A DNA stretch of 64,000 nucleotides from Microvirga sesbaniae (GCF_025460805.1 NZ_JAMXFJ010000001.1:91074-155073); one strand, 5' to 3'; counted from the stretch's first letter, positions 1 through 9,268 are shown. Notes: generated from the letters alone by a model not told the origin. A program made the numbers and translations.

Positions 1-835
1 CATAGAATTTCTTGGCGTTGTCCAGGTTCTTGGCCCCCTTGATGATCGACATGGAGCCGATCTCGTAGCCCGTGCCTTCGCAGGGGGCGACCACCTTCAC
101 GGGGGCCTTGTCGACCACCATCGTGACGATGTCGTGCATGAAAGCAATGCCCGCCGTCGTCTCGCCGAGCGCCATGGCCTTGGCCGGGGCGGCGCCCGAC
201 TTGGTATATTGATTGACGTTCTTGTGCAGGGCTTTCAGGTACTCGAAGCCTTTGTCCTCGCCCATGATCTGCACGATGGTGGCGAGCAGCGTATAGGCGG
301 TGCCGGAGGAGTTCGGATCGGCAACCTGCACCTCGTCCTTCAACTCGGGCTTCAGCAGATCCGCCCAGCATTTCGGCTCGCCGATCTTGTTCGACGCTGC
401 GAGTTCCGTGTTGTAGCCGAAGCCGAGAGCACCGGAATAGATGCCGACGGTGCGCCCCTTGGACTGCTCCCACTGGCGCACAGCCCAGTCCTGCAAGTCG
501 CCCATTTTCGGCGACTTGTACTCTTCGGTGATGCCTTCCTCGGCAGCCTGCATATGCGGATCGCCCGTGCCGCCCCACCAGATGTCCGCGCGGGGATTGG
601 CCGCCTCGGCCTTGACCTGGGCGTAGACCTCGCCCGCACTCTTGCGGGTCATGGAAACCTTGATGCCCGTCTCGCGCTCGAAAGCGGTCGTCATGGCCCG
701 GCACCATTCCTCCTGCACGCCGCAATACATGACCAGCGCGCCCTGCGCCTGAGCCGTTCCGGCGGACACGAAGGACAGGGCCGTCATGGTCCCCGCCAGC
801 ATGGTTGCCGCAACGAGATTCTTCTTAGCGTTCAT
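1..835 (-). CDS. ABC transporter substrate-binding protein, iron(III)-type (3' end outside window)
   Basis: Periplasmic binding protein of the family-1 extracellular solute-binding type, similar in layout to iron(III) or 2-aminoethylphosphonate binding proteins. The first 30 or so residues (MNAKKNLVAATMLAG..., ending near AQA) form a signal peptide. The mature part begins ALVMYCGVQEEW and has the RADIWWGG stretch and the GALGFGYNTELA motif usual in this family. 278 codons are visible and the C-terminus runs off the left edge. The start is ATG at 833-835 with a good Shine-Dalgarno GGGAGG (plus-strand cctccc at 841-846). The transporter partners must lie to the left. The substrate is not decided by what is visible. 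Confidence 0.85.
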   Translation of the reverse strand, partial: MNAKKNLVAATMLAGTMTALSFVSAGTAQAQGALVMYCGVQEEWCRAMTTAFERETGIKVSMTRKSAGEVYAQVKAEAANPRADIWWGGTGDPHMQAAEEGITEEYKSPKMGDLQDWAVRQWEQSKGRTVGIYSGALGFGYNTELAASNKIGEPKCWADLLKPELKDEVQVADPNSSGTAYTLLATIVQIMGEDKGFEYLKALHKNVNQYTKSGAAPAKAMALGETTAGIAFMHDIVTMVVDKAPVKVVAPCEGTGYEIGSMSIIKGAKNLDNAKKFY

Positions 836-955
836 TCTATCCTCCCGTGATGCCGTTCTTGTTTTTGGTTGGTCGGCTAAGCTCCCTCCATTGTGGCGGC
901 GGGTCAAGTGCCTGGCCGGCGCTCCAAATCTGAATCTTTAGAATAAGATGCGGTC

Positions 956-1750
956 TCAGGGCTCTTTCGCGATCCCTGTCGCCTGGGTGAGGGCAGCGGC
1001 CAGTCCGGGCGTGCAGGCCAGAACGGGATTGCCTTTCCTGAGGCCATCCTCGGCCAGGAAGTTGTTGGTCCAGCCGCCGGCTTCCTCGATGATCAGGAGA
1101 CCCGCCAGGGCATCCCAGGAATTGATGTGGAGTTCGCAATAGGCGTCGATGCGCCCGTCCGCGACGTAAGCAAGGCCCAGCGTGCCCGAGCCGGCACGGC
1201 GCACGTTGGCGCCCGCCGTCTTGAGCTTGTCCACCACGGCCATGTAGGGCTCGGGCGGCAGGCGCGGCGACCACCCTGCCTCCACGGTGGCCTGCTTCAT
1301 GTCGTCGAGGCCGCTGACACGGATCGTCTCTCCATTGAGGATGGCGCCCCGACCTCGCTGGGCCGTATAAAGCTCGGCATGCATCACGTCGTAGATCACG
1401 CCGATCTCGACCCGGTTCTCGCGCACGAAGGCGATCGAGATGGCGAAGTGAGGGATCCCTCGGGCGAAGTTCGCCGTGCCGTCGATGGGGTCGACCACCC
1501 ACACATCGCGCCCGAAGGAGCCGCCTCCTTCCTCACCGAAGAAGGAATCGCCGGGGAACAGATGGCTCAGGCGACCGCGGATCAATTCCTCCACCTCCGC
1601 GTCGGTGGCCGTGAGGAAGTCCTGAGGTCCCTTGAAGTCCGGCCGTTGCGACCGCGGTCGTTCCAGGAAGCGCTTGCGGGCCAGTACGCCGGCCTCCCGG
1701 GCAATGGCGCAGGCTGCGGCGAATCTCATGTCCAGGCTCTCGGTCGGCAT
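956..1750 (-). CDS. Inositol monophosphatase family protein
   Basis: Mg-dependent phosphatase of the inositol monophosphatase fold, 264 aa, normal family length. Metal-site motifs are present: GEEGG at residues 72-76, DPIDGT at 87-92 and WDALAG at 212-217. The last matches the WDxAAG signature except for L in place of A. Substrate could be inositol phosphate, a sugar phosphate or 3'-phosphoadenosine phosphate; the sequence does not decide. ATG at 1748-1750 is preferred; a GTG directly before it at 1751-1753 is also possible. It lies downstream of nothing on its own strand and is probably transcribed alone. Confidence 0.85.
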   Translation of the reverse strand: MPTESLDMRFAAACAIAREAGVLARKRFLERPRSQRPDFKGPQDFLTATDAEVEELIRGRLSHLFPGDSFFGEEGGGSFGRDVWVVDPIDGTANFARGIPHFAISIAFVRENRVEIGVIYDVMHAELYTAQRGRGAILNGETIRVSGLDDMKQATVEAGWSPRLPPEPYMAVVDKLKTAGANVRRAGSGTLGLAYVADGRIDAYCELHINSWDALAGLLIIEEAGGWTNNFLAEDGLRKGNPVLACTPGLAAALTQATGIAKEP

Positions 1751-1938
1751 CACGGCGGGCGTCCTTCTGGATCAAAATGGAAGCTTCCATTGTTATGAGG
1801 CGGTCACAAAGCTTTGAGAGGATGGAGAATCGTATAAGGCCGACGCCGGTCATGCCAGCTTTCGATTTTTAGCCTTTCTTAGCCGGCTCAAATCATCTAC
1901 GTTACAAACTATCCCATGAGGAGTCCTACTCTCGTCGA

Positions 1939-2385
1939 ATGCCCCAGACCCCAAAAGAAGAACTCAGCCAGGTTGCGGCACTCCCTTTCCGGATCAAGGA
2001 CGGCAAGCTCGAGGTCCTTCTCGTCACGTCCCGCGAGACCAAGCGCTGGCTGATACCGAAAGGCTGGCCCATGAAGGGCAAGAAGCCCCACAAGGCCGCC
2101 GCCCAGGAGGCGGAGGAGGAGGCTGGCGTCAAGGGCGAGATCAGGAACAGGCCCCTCGGCTCCTATGATTACTGGAAGCGTCGGGCTGCTCACTTCGACC
2201 TGTGCCGCGTCAACGTCTATCCGCTCGAAGTCTCCAAGCAGCTCAAGTCCTGGCGCGAGAAGGGGCAGCGGAAGTCGCAATGGTTTCCGGTCGAGGAGGC
2301 CGCCCATCAGGTTCTGGAGCCGGCACTCGCCGATCTGATCCTGAGCCTGCCCGATCACGTCCTGGACGGCGCCGCCGCGGAATAG
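1939..2385 (+). CDS. Nudix hydrolase, DIPP-like, with altered Nudix box
   Basis: 148-aa single-domain Nudix protein. The Nudix box runs from G42 to V64. The metal-binding EE of the helix (E59-E60) and the Gly-Val end are kept. The usual Glu after GX5 is K48 and the usual Arg before the helix is Q56. The LIPKGWPMKG stretch resembles the diphosphoinositol-polyphosphate / diadenosine hydrolase-like subgroup found in Rhizobiales, where such changes occur. Likely cleaves a nucleoside-diphosphate-linked or polyphosphate substrate; the exact one is unknown. ATG start. Confidence 0.8.
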   Translation: MPQTPKEELSQVAALPFRIKDGKLEVLLVTSRETKRWLIPKGWPMKGKKPHKAAAQEAEEEAGVKGEIRNRPLGSYDYWKRRAAHFDLCRVNVYPLEVSKQLKSWREKGQRKSQWFPVEEAAHQVLEPALADLILSLPDHVLDGAAAE

Positions 2386-2499
2386 TGAGCAGATTTCGGG
2401 CCGCTTCCGGGAACGCAAAGCCCTTCAAGAAGTCTTTCCTGTGACGAATGCGGCCAGGCGGCGGAGCTTGGCCATTCACAGGCATGCGAGGAGATTTCG

Positions 2500-3672
2500 A
2501 TGAAGGCGCTGGTTTGGCATGGCACCACGGACATCCGTTGCGATTCGGTTCCCGATCCCCGGATCGAGCATCCCCGCGACGCGATCATCAAGGTGACGAG
2601 CTGCGCCATCTGCGGCTCGGATCTCCATCTCTACGATCACTTCATGCCGGGGATGAAGTCCGGCGACATCATGGGCCATGAAACCATGGGCGAGGTCGTC
2701 GACGTCGGAGCCGAGTCGAAAGGCAAGCTCAAGGTGGGCGACCGCGTGGTGATCCCGTTCACCATCATCTGCGGCGAATGCGATCAGTGCAAGCGCGGCA
2801 ATTTCTCGGTCTGCGAACGGACGAACCGCAACGGGCACATCGCCGCCAAGGCCTTCGGCCATACGACGGCAGGCCTTTTCGGGTACACGCATCTGACCGG
2901 CGGTTATGCAGGCGGTCAGGCCGAGTACCTGCGCGTGCCCTTCGCCGATGCAACCCATATCAAGGTGCCGGACGGCATTCCCGACGAGAAGCTCCTCTTT
3001 CTCAGCGACATCTTCCCCACCGGCTGGCAGGCGGCGGTTCAGTGCGACATCCAGCCGACGGACACGGTCGCGATCTGGGGTTGCGGCCCGGTTGGACAGA
3101 TGGCGATCCGCAGCGCCATTCTGCTCGGGGCGAAGCAGGTCATCGCCATCGACCGGGTCCCCGAACGTCTGGCCATGGCGGAGGCCGGAGGCGCCGTCAC
3201 GATCAACTTCGACGAGGAGAGCGTGATCGAGCGGCTCAATGAACTCACCAACGGCCGGGGGCCGGAGAAGTGCATCGATGCAGTCGGCATGGAGGCGCAT
3301 GCGACCGCGACGATCGATTCGATGTATGACCGCGTGAAGCAGGCGACGATGATGGAGACGGATCGTCCCCACGTGCTGCGCGAGATGGCCTATGTCTGCC
3401 GACCGGCCGGAACCCTCTCGATTCCTGGCGTCTATGGCGGCCTGCTCGACAAGATCCCGTTCGGGGCGATCATGAACAAGGGGCTGACCATCCGCACCGG
3501 CCAGACGCATGTGAACCGCTGGACGGACGACCTCCTGCGTCGGATCGAGGATGGCCAGATCGATCCGTCCTTCGTCATCACGCATACCGTGTCCCTCGAC
3601 GAAGGACCCGACATGTACAAGGTCTTCCGCGACAAGCAGGACGGCTGCATCAAGGTCGTCATCAAACCCTGA
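2500..3672 (+). CDS. Zinc-dependent alcohol dehydrogenase (glutathione-independent formaldehyde dehydrogenase-like)
   Basis: 390-aa medium-chain dehydrogenase/reductase. Catalytic zinc ligands are C38 in AICGSDLH and H60-E61. The structural zinc site is C91, C94, C97 and C105. The nucleotide-binding GCGPVG lies at residues 194-199, in a Rossmann fold expected to take NAD(H). Length and the [11 protein letters not shown] insert match the formaldehyde dehydrogenase / threonine dehydrogenase-like branch. Start ATG follows AGGAG at a good distance. The next gene starts 11 bases after the stop, so the two are probably cotranscribed. The true alcohol substrate is not shown. Confidence 0.85.
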   Translation: MKALVWHGTTDIRCDSVPDPRIEHPRDAIIKVTSCAICGSDLHLYDHFMPGMKSGDIMGHETMGEVVDVGAESKGKLKVGDRVVIPFTIICGECDQCKRGNFSVCERTNRNGHIAAKAFGHTTAGLFGYTHLTGGYAGGQAEYLRVPFADATHIKVPDGIPDEKLLFLSDIFPTGWQAAVQCDIQPTDTVAIWGCGPVGQMAIRSAILLGAKQVIAIDRVPERLAMAEAGGAVTINFDEESVIERLNELTNGRGPEKCIDAVGMEAHATATIDSMYDRVKQATMMETDRPHVLREMAYVCRPAGTLSIPGVYGGLLDKIPFGAIMNKGLTIRTGQTHVNRWTDDLLRRIEDGQIDPSFVITHTVSLDEGPDMYKVFRDKQDGCIKVVIKP

Positions 3673-3683
3673 CAGGTGAGATC

Positions 3684-4259
3684 ATGCGCTACGAAACCGA
3701 AAGAACGCGACGCCGTGGTCATGCCGATACGGCGACCGACACTCTCGCCCGTGGGCTCGGGCTGTTTTCCATTGCTCTTGGAATTGCCGAGATCGCGGCG
3801 CCTCGTGCCCTGGCGCGGGCTTTGGGCATGAAAGGGCAGGAGGGCCTGATCGCAGGCTACGGCGTCCGCGAGATCGCGACCGGCATCGGCATCCTGGCAT
3901 CGAAGGATCCGACGCCGTGGATCTGGGGCCGCGTCGCGGGTGACGGGCTCGACTTGGCGACCCTGGCCACCGCGCTCGAGGGCAAAAACCCCAAGAAGGG
4001 CAATGTCGGGATCGCCATGGCGGCTGTTGCCGGCGTGACGGCCCTCGATGTGTATTGCGCCCAGACCCTCAGTCGCGAGAGTCCCCATCCGCTGCCGCCG
4101 ATGCAGGATTACTCCGGCCGCACCGGCTATCCTCGGGGTATCGAGCAGAGCCATGGCGCGGCGCGGGATTTCGAGGTGCCGCCCGACTTCCGCACGCCGG
4201 AAGCGCTGCGGCCCTACACGCAACCTGAGGCGCCTCGACATCCGCAGCCGTCTATGTAA
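3684..4259 (+). CDS. Small membrane protein of unknown function
   Basis: 191 aa with about four hydrophobic segments (roughly residues 22-38, 55-72, 84-98 and 107-126), then a polar, proline-rich tail with DYSGRTGYPRG. Similar proteins occur next to alcohol dehydrogenases and SRPBCC/cyclase-type proteins in Rhizobiales, but I recognise no function. It starts 11 bases after the alcohol dehydrogenase stop, with an AGGTGAG ribosome site, which points to a shared transcript. Confidence 0.7.
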   Translation: MRYETERTRRRGHADTATDTLARGLGLFSIALGIAEIAAPRALARALGMKGQEGLIAGYGVREIATGIGILASKDPTPWIWGRVAGDGLDLATLATALEGKNPKKGNVGIAMAAVAGVTALDVYCAQTLSRESPHPLPPMQDYSGRTGYPRGIEQSHGAARDFEVPPDFRTPEALRPYTQPEAPRHPQPSM

Positions 4260-4268
4260 CCTAACGGC

Positions 4269-4718
4269 ATGACAAAGCCGCAGGTATTTACGGTTGGATA
4301 CGAGGGAGCGGACGTGGACCGCTTCCTCGCGACTTTGAAGGATGCCGGGGTTGCGGTTCTCGCAGATGTGCGGGCCGTCGCGCTCTCACGCAAGCGTGGG
4401 TTCTCGAAATCGGCTCTGCGTGACGCACTGGCGAGCCAGGATATCGGCTACCAGCATTTCATCCGGCTCGGGACGCCGAAGGCGGGACGACAGGCGGCGC
4501 GAGCGGGTGACGGCGAACTGATGCGCCGGATCTATTGCGACGAGGTTCTGGCGACGGGACCGGCCCAGGAATCCCTTCGGGAACTCGAAGCCCTGGCCCT
4601 GACCCGGCCGATCTGCCTTCTCTGCTTCGAGCGTGATCCCGCCAATTGCCACCGTCGCGTCCTGGCGCGGCATTTGGCCGAGAAGGGCTTCGAGACGGTG
4701 GATCTGTCGGTCCTCTGA
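4269..4718 (+). CDS. DUF488 family protein
   Basis: 149-aa protein with the DUF488 hallmarks: TVGYEG at residues 8-13, the DVR motif at 33-35 and the C-terminal CFERDPANCHR at 119-129. The two cysteines and histidine of that last motif are the family signature. Function is unknown in the family; a nucleic-acid or redox role has been suggested elsewhere but is not shown here. It begins 9 bases after the preceding stop and may belong to the same transcript as the alcohol dehydrogenase. Confidence 0.85.
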   Translation: MTKPQVFTVGYEGADVDRFLATLKDAGVAVLADVRAVALSRKRGFSKSALRDALASQDIGYQHFIRLGTPKAGRQAARAGDGELMRRIYCDEVLATGPAQESLRELEALALTRPICLLCFERDPANCHRRVLARHLAEKGFETVDLSVL

Positions 4719-4759
4719 CGCTACAAGGGAGAGAACCTCCCGTTCGGCCGAGACACCCG

Positions 4760-5302
4760 ATGCAGGCATTCGTCACCGCGGTCAGCGCAAGTCCCAGCCA
4801 CAGCTTCAGCAAGCCCAATCGGGATGTCATCCGTCTTCTCGCAGGCCTCGGGGTCGAGGGCGACGCGCATCTCGGCACGATGGTCAAGCATCGCTCCCGG
4901 GTGGCCAAGGACCCCACCCAGCCGAATCTGCGGCAGGTTCACCTGATCCATGCCGAACTGCATGACGAACTGCGCGAGGCGGGGTTCGACGTCTCGGCCG
5001 GCGACATGGGCGAGAATGTCACGACGCGCGGCATCGACCTCCTCCGCCTGCCGGTGGGCGCGCGCCTGCTCATCGGCGCGGGAGCCGTGATCGAGGTCAC
5101 GGGGCTGCGAAACCCGTGCGTGCAGATCGATCGCTTCCAAAAAGGCCTCATGAAGGCTGTGCTCGGAAAGGACCCGCATGGAAATCTTGTCCGAAAATCC
5201 GGAATCATGGCGATCGTCGTCGAAGGCGGCGAGGTGAGGGCGGGGGATGCCGTTCGACTGGAATTGCCGCCCGAACCATACCGGCCGCTCGAAGTCGTAT
5301 GA
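4760..5302 (+). CDS. MOSC domain protein
   Basis: 180-aa single MOSC domain (molybdenum cofactor sulfurase C-terminal type). GVEGDAH lies at residues 31-37, GDMGENVTTRG at 81-91, and the conserved cysteine expected to hold sulfur or cofactor is C120 in RNPCVQID. Family members bind or modify the molybdenum cofactor, or reduce N-hydroxylated compounds with partners. The reading frame is open further upstream inside the DUF488 gene, but ATG 4760 is the natural start because homology begins there. Confidence 0.8.
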   Translation: MQAFVTAVSASPSHSFSKPNRDVIRLLAGLGVEGDAHLGTMVKHRSRVAKDPTQPNLRQVHLIHAELHDELREAGFDVSAGDMGENVTTRGIDLLRLPVGARLLIGAGAVIEVTGLRNPCVQIDRFQKGLMKAVLGKDPHGNLVRKSGIMAIVVEGGEVRAGDAVRLELPPEPYRPLEVV

Positions 5303-5360
5303 AGGTCCGGACGCACTTGCAACAAAACTGCGGTTGCCAAGTTGAAGGAACTGGATTACT

Positions 5361-5376
5361 TTAAGCCTAGGTTTAA
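5361..5376. promoter_or_regulatory. 16-bp near-perfect palindrome, possible operator before the ABC exporter
   Basis: TTAAGCCTAGGTTTAA is symmetric at 14 of 16 positions and sits 22 bases before the small leader ORF and about 230 bases before the exporter gene. A dimeric repressor could bind here; no regulator gene is next to it. The role is inferred from symmetry and position only. Confidence 0.4.
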
Positions 5377-5397
5377 TTTCTAGAGAGGGAGGACTGC

Positions 5398-5445
5398 ATG
5401 GCTTCTATGTGCTTGCTGAACGTTCCTCCCGCGTCCCGACTCTAG
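5398..5445 (+). CDS. Possible 15-aa leader peptide in the 5' region of the ABC exporter
   Basis: A short ORF, MASMCLLNVPPASRL, has an unusually strong ribosome site (GAGGGAGGA, 5 bases before ATG) and ends in TAG. It is followed by about 155 bases with several short inverted repeats, such as CCGAC/GTCGG right at the stop codon, before the exporter start at 5604. This arrangement resembles translated leaders that control the downstream gene by ribosome stalling. I do not recognise the peptide. The adjacent prolines and the arginine could be stalling points, which is inference. Confidence 0.4.
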   Translation: MASMCLLNVPPASRL

Positions 5446-5603
5446 GTCGGACCAGGCGGGGCACCGAGGCCCGGCAAACCTTACCAAGCTATCACGTGTG
5501 ATGATCTTCGAGCGGCACCGGACGCTGTAGGCCGGCGTTTCTATGGTCGCTCTTCACTCTTCCGGGGAGAGGCGCGCGCTCCGAGCGCCGCCTGTTCGCT
5601 TCC

Positions 5604-7415
5604 ATGATCCAGTCGAAGAAAAGCGGGGACGCTACCCGCGATGTCCTGACATTCACCTTCCGCCATTGGCGTGAAGAGCCGCGCTACGTGGTGCTCATCA
5701 TGGTGACCATGATGGTCTCGACCTTGGCCGACGTGTTCATGCCCGTCTTCGCGGGACGGCTCGTCGATGCCATCGCGGCGGGCAGCGGCGACCGCGACGC
5801 GGCCCTGCATGCGGCGCTGGTCGCCTTCGCCTTCATGACCGGCCTCGGCCTGCTCATGATCGTCATGCGCCATCTGGCCTTCTACGGCATCGTGGAGCTC
5901 ACGCTGCGGGTCATGGGACGCGTCGCGCAGGATGCGTTCGCGCGCGTGCAGCGGTTCTCGACCGACTGGCATGCAAACTCCTTCGCCGGCTCCACCGTGC
6001 GCAAGATCACGCGCGGCATGTGGGCGCTCGACCTGATGCACGATACGCTCCTGCTGGCCCTGTTGCCTTCTCTCACGGTGCTGGCTGGCTCGATGATCAT
6101 CCTGGGCCTGCGCTGGCCCGTGATGGGGCTCGTCATAGGGGTGAGCGCGCTGGCCTACATCGTCATGACGGGCTTCCTGGCGACCCTCTATGTCGCGCCT
6201 GCGGCGCGGCTGGCGAATGCGTGGGATACCCGTGTCGGCGGCACTCTGGCGGATGCATTGAGCTGCAACCCGGTGGTCAAGGCGTTCGGCGCCGAGATCC
6301 GTGAGGACAGGCGCCTGACCCAGGTGCTGGGGAAGTGGCAGAGCCGCACCCGGCGCGTCTGGCAACGGGGCACCAACAGCGGCACGGTGCAGTTCATCGC
6401 GCTGCTCGGCATCCGCGCCGCCATCATCGGAACGGCCATTTGGCTGTGGTGGCAGGATCGTGCGACGCCGGGGGATCTCGCTTACGTGCTCACGACGTAT
6501 TTCGTGATCCACGGATACCTGCGCGATGTCGGCATGCACATCAACAACCTGCGCCGCTCCGTCAATGACATGGAGGAGCTCGTCGAGATCCACCGGGAGC
6601 GCATCGGTGTTCCTGACCGTGTCGGCGCGAGGCCGATCCACATCTCCCGCGGCGAGGTCGCCTTCGAGCGTGTCATGTTCCATTATGTCGGACACGAGAC
6701 TCCGCTCTATCGGGATCTGTCGTTGACGATCCGGGCGGGCGAGCGCGTCGGCCTCGTGGGGCCGTCGGGCTCCGGCAAGACCACGCTCGTCAAGCTGATC
6801 CAGCGTCTCTACGACGTGACGGGTGGCCAGATCCTGATCGACGGGCAGAACATCGCTCAGGCCGAGCAGGCGTCCCTGCGTTCGCAGATTGCGATCGTGC
6901 AGCAGGAACCGATCCTGTTCCATCGCACCCTGGCCGAGAACATCGCCTACGGGCGCCCCGGCGCCTCCATGGCCGACATCGAGCGGGCGGCGCGGCTCGC
7001 CAATGCGCATGAGTTCATCATGGGGCTGCCCAGAGGCTACTCGACGCTCGTGGGTGAGCGCGGCGTGAAGCTCTCGGGCGGCGAGCGGCAGCGGGTCGCC
7101 ATCGCGCGCGCCTTCCTGGCGGACGCGCCTATTCTGATCCTGGACGAGGCGACCTCGGCCCTCGACTCGGAATCGGAGATGCTGATTCAGCAGGCCATGG
7201 AGCGGCTCATGGTGGGGCGGACCTCGGTCGTGATCGCACACCGGCTTTCCACGGTGCGGGCTCTCGACCGCATTGTCGTGTTCGACAGGGGGCGGATCGT
7301 AGAGGAGGGGGACCACCTCACGCTCTACGCAAAAGGTGGACTCTACCGCCGACTCTGCGACCACCAGGGTCTGGATCTCGCAAAAGGGGCCAGGTCCGAT
7401 ATGGCCGCAGAATAG
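5604..7415 (+). CDS. ABC exporter, fused membrane and ATPase domains (half-transporter)
   Basis: 603-aa half-size exporter expected to act as a homodimer in the inner membrane. Transmembrane helices fill about residues 28-290. The ATPase domain has Walker A GPSGSGKTT near residue 390, the Q-loop IVQQEP, the signature LSGGERQR near 490, Walker B ILILDEATSALD near 512 and the switch histidine in IAHRLSTV. It belongs to the MsbA / multidrug-type branch; substrate unknown. A 301-base upstream region holds a palindrome and a possible leader peptide, suggesting regulated expression. The following msrC starts 42 bases after the stop. Confidence 0.9.
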   Translation: MIQSKKSGDATRDVLTFTFRHWREEPRYVVLIMVTMMVSTLADVFMPVFAGRLVDAIAAGSGDRDAALHAALVAFAFMTGLGLLMIVMRHLAFYGIVELTLRVMGRVAQDAFARVQRFSTDWHANSFAGSTVRKITRGMWALDLMHDTLLLALLPSLTVLAGSMIILGLRWPVMGLVIGVSALAYIVMTGFLATLYVAPAARLANAWDTRVGGTLADALSCNPVVKAFGAEIREDRRLTQVLGKWQSRTRRVWQRGTNSGTVQFIALLGIRAAIIGTAIWLWWQDRATPGDLAYVLTTYFVIHGYLRDVGMHINNLRRSVNDMEELVEIHRERIGVPDRVGARPIHISRGEVAFERVMFHYVGHETPLYRDLSLTIRAGERVGLVGPSGSGKTTLVKLIQRLYDVTGGQILIDGQNIAQAEQASLRSQIAIVQQEPILFHRTLAENIAYGRPGASMADIERAARLANAHEFIMGLPRGYSTLVGERGVKLSGGERQRVAIARAFLADAPILILDEATSALDSESEMLIQQAMERLMVGRTSVVIAHRLSTVRALDRIVVFDRGRIVEEGDHLTLYAKGGLYRRLCDHQGLDLAKGARSDMAAE

Positions 7416-7457
7416 GACGTCTGGACAAAATCCTTTGAAAACTCTAAGGAAATTGCC

Positions 7458-7955
7458 ATGTTTGAAGTCAAAGATATTCCGGTCTCCGACAGCAAGCGGG
7501 AGTTTTACGCTTCTCTCGCCCAGCAGCTCTCCGGACTTCTGGAGGGTGAGCCGGACGCCATCGCGAATGCCGCCAACATGTCTGCCCTGATCTACCAGTT
7601 CCTGCCGGATCTGAACTGGGCGGGCTTCTATTTCATGCGCGGATCGGAGCTCGTTCTCGGGCCGTTCCAGGGCAAGACGGCCTGCGTGCGGATCGCGGTC
7701 GGTCGTGGCGTATGCGGCGCGGCCGCCGAGCGCAGGGAGCCCATCGTGGTGCCGGACGTGCATGCCTTCCCCGGCCACATCGCGTGCGACAGTGCCTCGC
7801 GCTCCGAACTCGTCGTGCCTCTCATCAAGGACGGCAAGGTTCTGGGCGTCCTCGATCTGGACAGCCCCAGCCCGAACCGGTTCGACGAAGAGGACCGTCA
7901 GGGCTGCGAGGCGCTGGTCGGGATCTATCTCAAGGCTTCCGACATCACGCTTTAG
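7458..7955 (+). CDS. msrC: Free methionine-(R)-sulfoxide reductase (GAF domain)
   Basis: 165-aa GAF-domain protein. It has C76, C86 and C110, whose spacing of 10 and 24 equals that of the three redox cysteines of Escherichia coli fRMsr (C84, C94, C118). The surrounding NWAGFYF, GRGVCG and HIACDSASRSE motifs are also typical. The enzyme reduces free methionine-R-sulfoxide with thioredoxin in the cytoplasm, an oxidative-stress repair role. It is only 8 bases from the next gene, so the two are likely cotranscribed. Confidence 0.9.
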   Translation: MFEVKDIPVSDSKREFYASLAQQLSGLLEGEPDAIANAANMSALIYQFLPDLNWAGFYFMRGSELVLGPFQGKTACVRIAVGRGVCGAAAERREPIVVPDVHAFPGHIACDSASRSELVVPLIKDGKVLGVLDLDSPSPNRFDEEDRQGCEALVGIYLKASDITL

Positions 7956-7963
7956 CCCGACGC

Positions 7964-9259
7964 ATGCACGCCGCCTATCTCGACACCTATTACAGCCGCA
8001 CGGCCGCCGTCCCGGACAATTATCCGATGGCGGCGGGCCGCATGGAGGCGGATGTCTGTATCATCGGCGGCGGCCTCGCCGGCCTGACGGCGGCGCTGAA
8101 GCTCGCGCGCAGCGGACGGAAGGTCGTTCTTCTCGAAGCCCGTCGGATTGCCTGGGGCGCCTCCGGCCGCAATGGCGGCTTCGTCTCCGCAGGCTATGCG
8201 ACGGGCTTCTCCGCCATCGAGCGGCGCGTGGGGTCCGACCACGCGCGAGAGCTGTTCCGGCTTTCGATGGAAGGCGTCGAGATCGTGCGCAGGGGGATCG
8301 ACGAACTCGGCATCAAGGATGCTCATCCGGTGCCGGGGATCGCAAAGGCACTGCGCTATGACTCGCGGGGAGCCTTGCAGGCCGCCAGTGAAAGTCAGCA
8401 GCGCCAGTTCGGTCAAGCGCTGCGCTACCTGCCCCGGGCCGAGGTGAGAGAGATGCTCGCCTCGCCCCGATACCACGAGGCCGTTCTGGACGAGGGCGCT
8501 TTTCACTTCCATCCCTTGAACTACGGGTGGGCCTTGGCGCGCGAGGCGAAGCGGCTGGGCGCCGCCATTCACGAGCATTCGCCCGTGATGACGGCAGATC
8601 TCGAGGGGGGCCGCAAGATCGTCCGCACGACGGGCGCGGAGATTTCTGCCGAGCACGTGGTCTTTGCAACGGGCGGCTATACGGACGGCGTGCTGCCCGC
8701 GCTGAAACGCGCATTCCTGCCGATTGCCACTTATGTTCTCCTGACCGAGCCGTCGCCGGACCTAGTCCAGGGAGCCATTCGCACCCAGGCGGCGGTTCTG
8801 GACGATCGGCGGGCAGGGGATTACTACCGCTTGGTTGATGGGGGAAGCCGCATTCTGTGGGGAGGACGGATCACCACCCGAACGACCGATCCGCGCGACA
8901 TCGCGGCCCTGCTCAAACGGGAGATGGTGACAACCTATCCGCAGCTATCCAGGCTGAACGTGGAGATCGCTTGGTCGGGTCTCATGTCGTACGCCCGACA
9001 CCTGATGCCGCAGATCGGGTCATGGAAGCCGGGCGTCTGGTACTGCACGGCTTTCGGGGGCCACGGTATGAACACCACGGCGATCGGCGGTACGGTGGTC
9101 GCGGAAGGCATTACCGGCGAGAGCGACCGCTACCGTCTCTTCGCGCCGTTCGGTCTGACGTGGAACGGCGGCATCATCGGCCGCGCCGCCGCCCAGCTCA
9201 CCTATTGGAGTTATCAGCTCGCCGATGCGGCCAGGGAATTCCGCTCTCGCCAGAGTTGA
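7964..9259 (+). CDS. FAD-dependent amine oxidoreductase, gamma-glutamylputrescine oxidase-like
   Basis: 431-aa DAO-type flavoprotein. The dinucleotide-binding motif is VCIIGGGLAGLTAAL, with GGGLAG at residues 35-40, followed by LLEA at the end of the second strand. The C-terminal part has the GHGMNTTAIGG flavin-contact stretch. Layout (about 430 aa with SGRNGGF after the first motif) fits PuuB-like oxidases that act on gamma-glutamylputrescine or related amines. No other putrescine genes are nearby, so the substrate is open. Start ATG 7964; the frame is open further upstream inside msrC, but that extension has no family likeness. Confidence 0.85.
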   Translation: MHAAYLDTYYSRTAAVPDNYPMAAGRMEADVCIIGGGLAGLTAALKLARSGRKVVLLEARRIAWGASGRNGGFVSAGYATGFSAIERRVGSDHARELFRLSMEGVEIVRRGIDELGIKDAHPVPGIAKALRYDSRGALQAASESQQRQFGQALRYLPRAEVREMLASPRYHEAVLDEGAFHFHPLNYGWALAREAKRLGAAIHEHSPVMTADLEGGRKIVRTTGAEISAEHVVFATGGYTDGVLPALKRAFLPIATYVLLTEPSPDLVQGAIRTQAAVLDDRRAGDYYRLVDGGSRILWGGRITTRTTDPRDIAALLKREMVTTYPQLSRLNVEIAWSGLMSYARHLMPQIGSWKPGVWYCTAFGGHGMNTTAIGGTVVAEGITGESDRYRLFAPFGLTWNGGIIGRAAAQLTYWSYQLADAAREFRSRQS

Positions 9260-9268
9260 GATACTGAA

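Noticed and set aside
5541..7778. A very long open frame (745 codons) on the minus strand
   Set aside because: It is antisense to the ABC exporter and msrC, has a charged His/Arg-rich composition typical of a shadow frame in high-GC DNA, and carries no motif.
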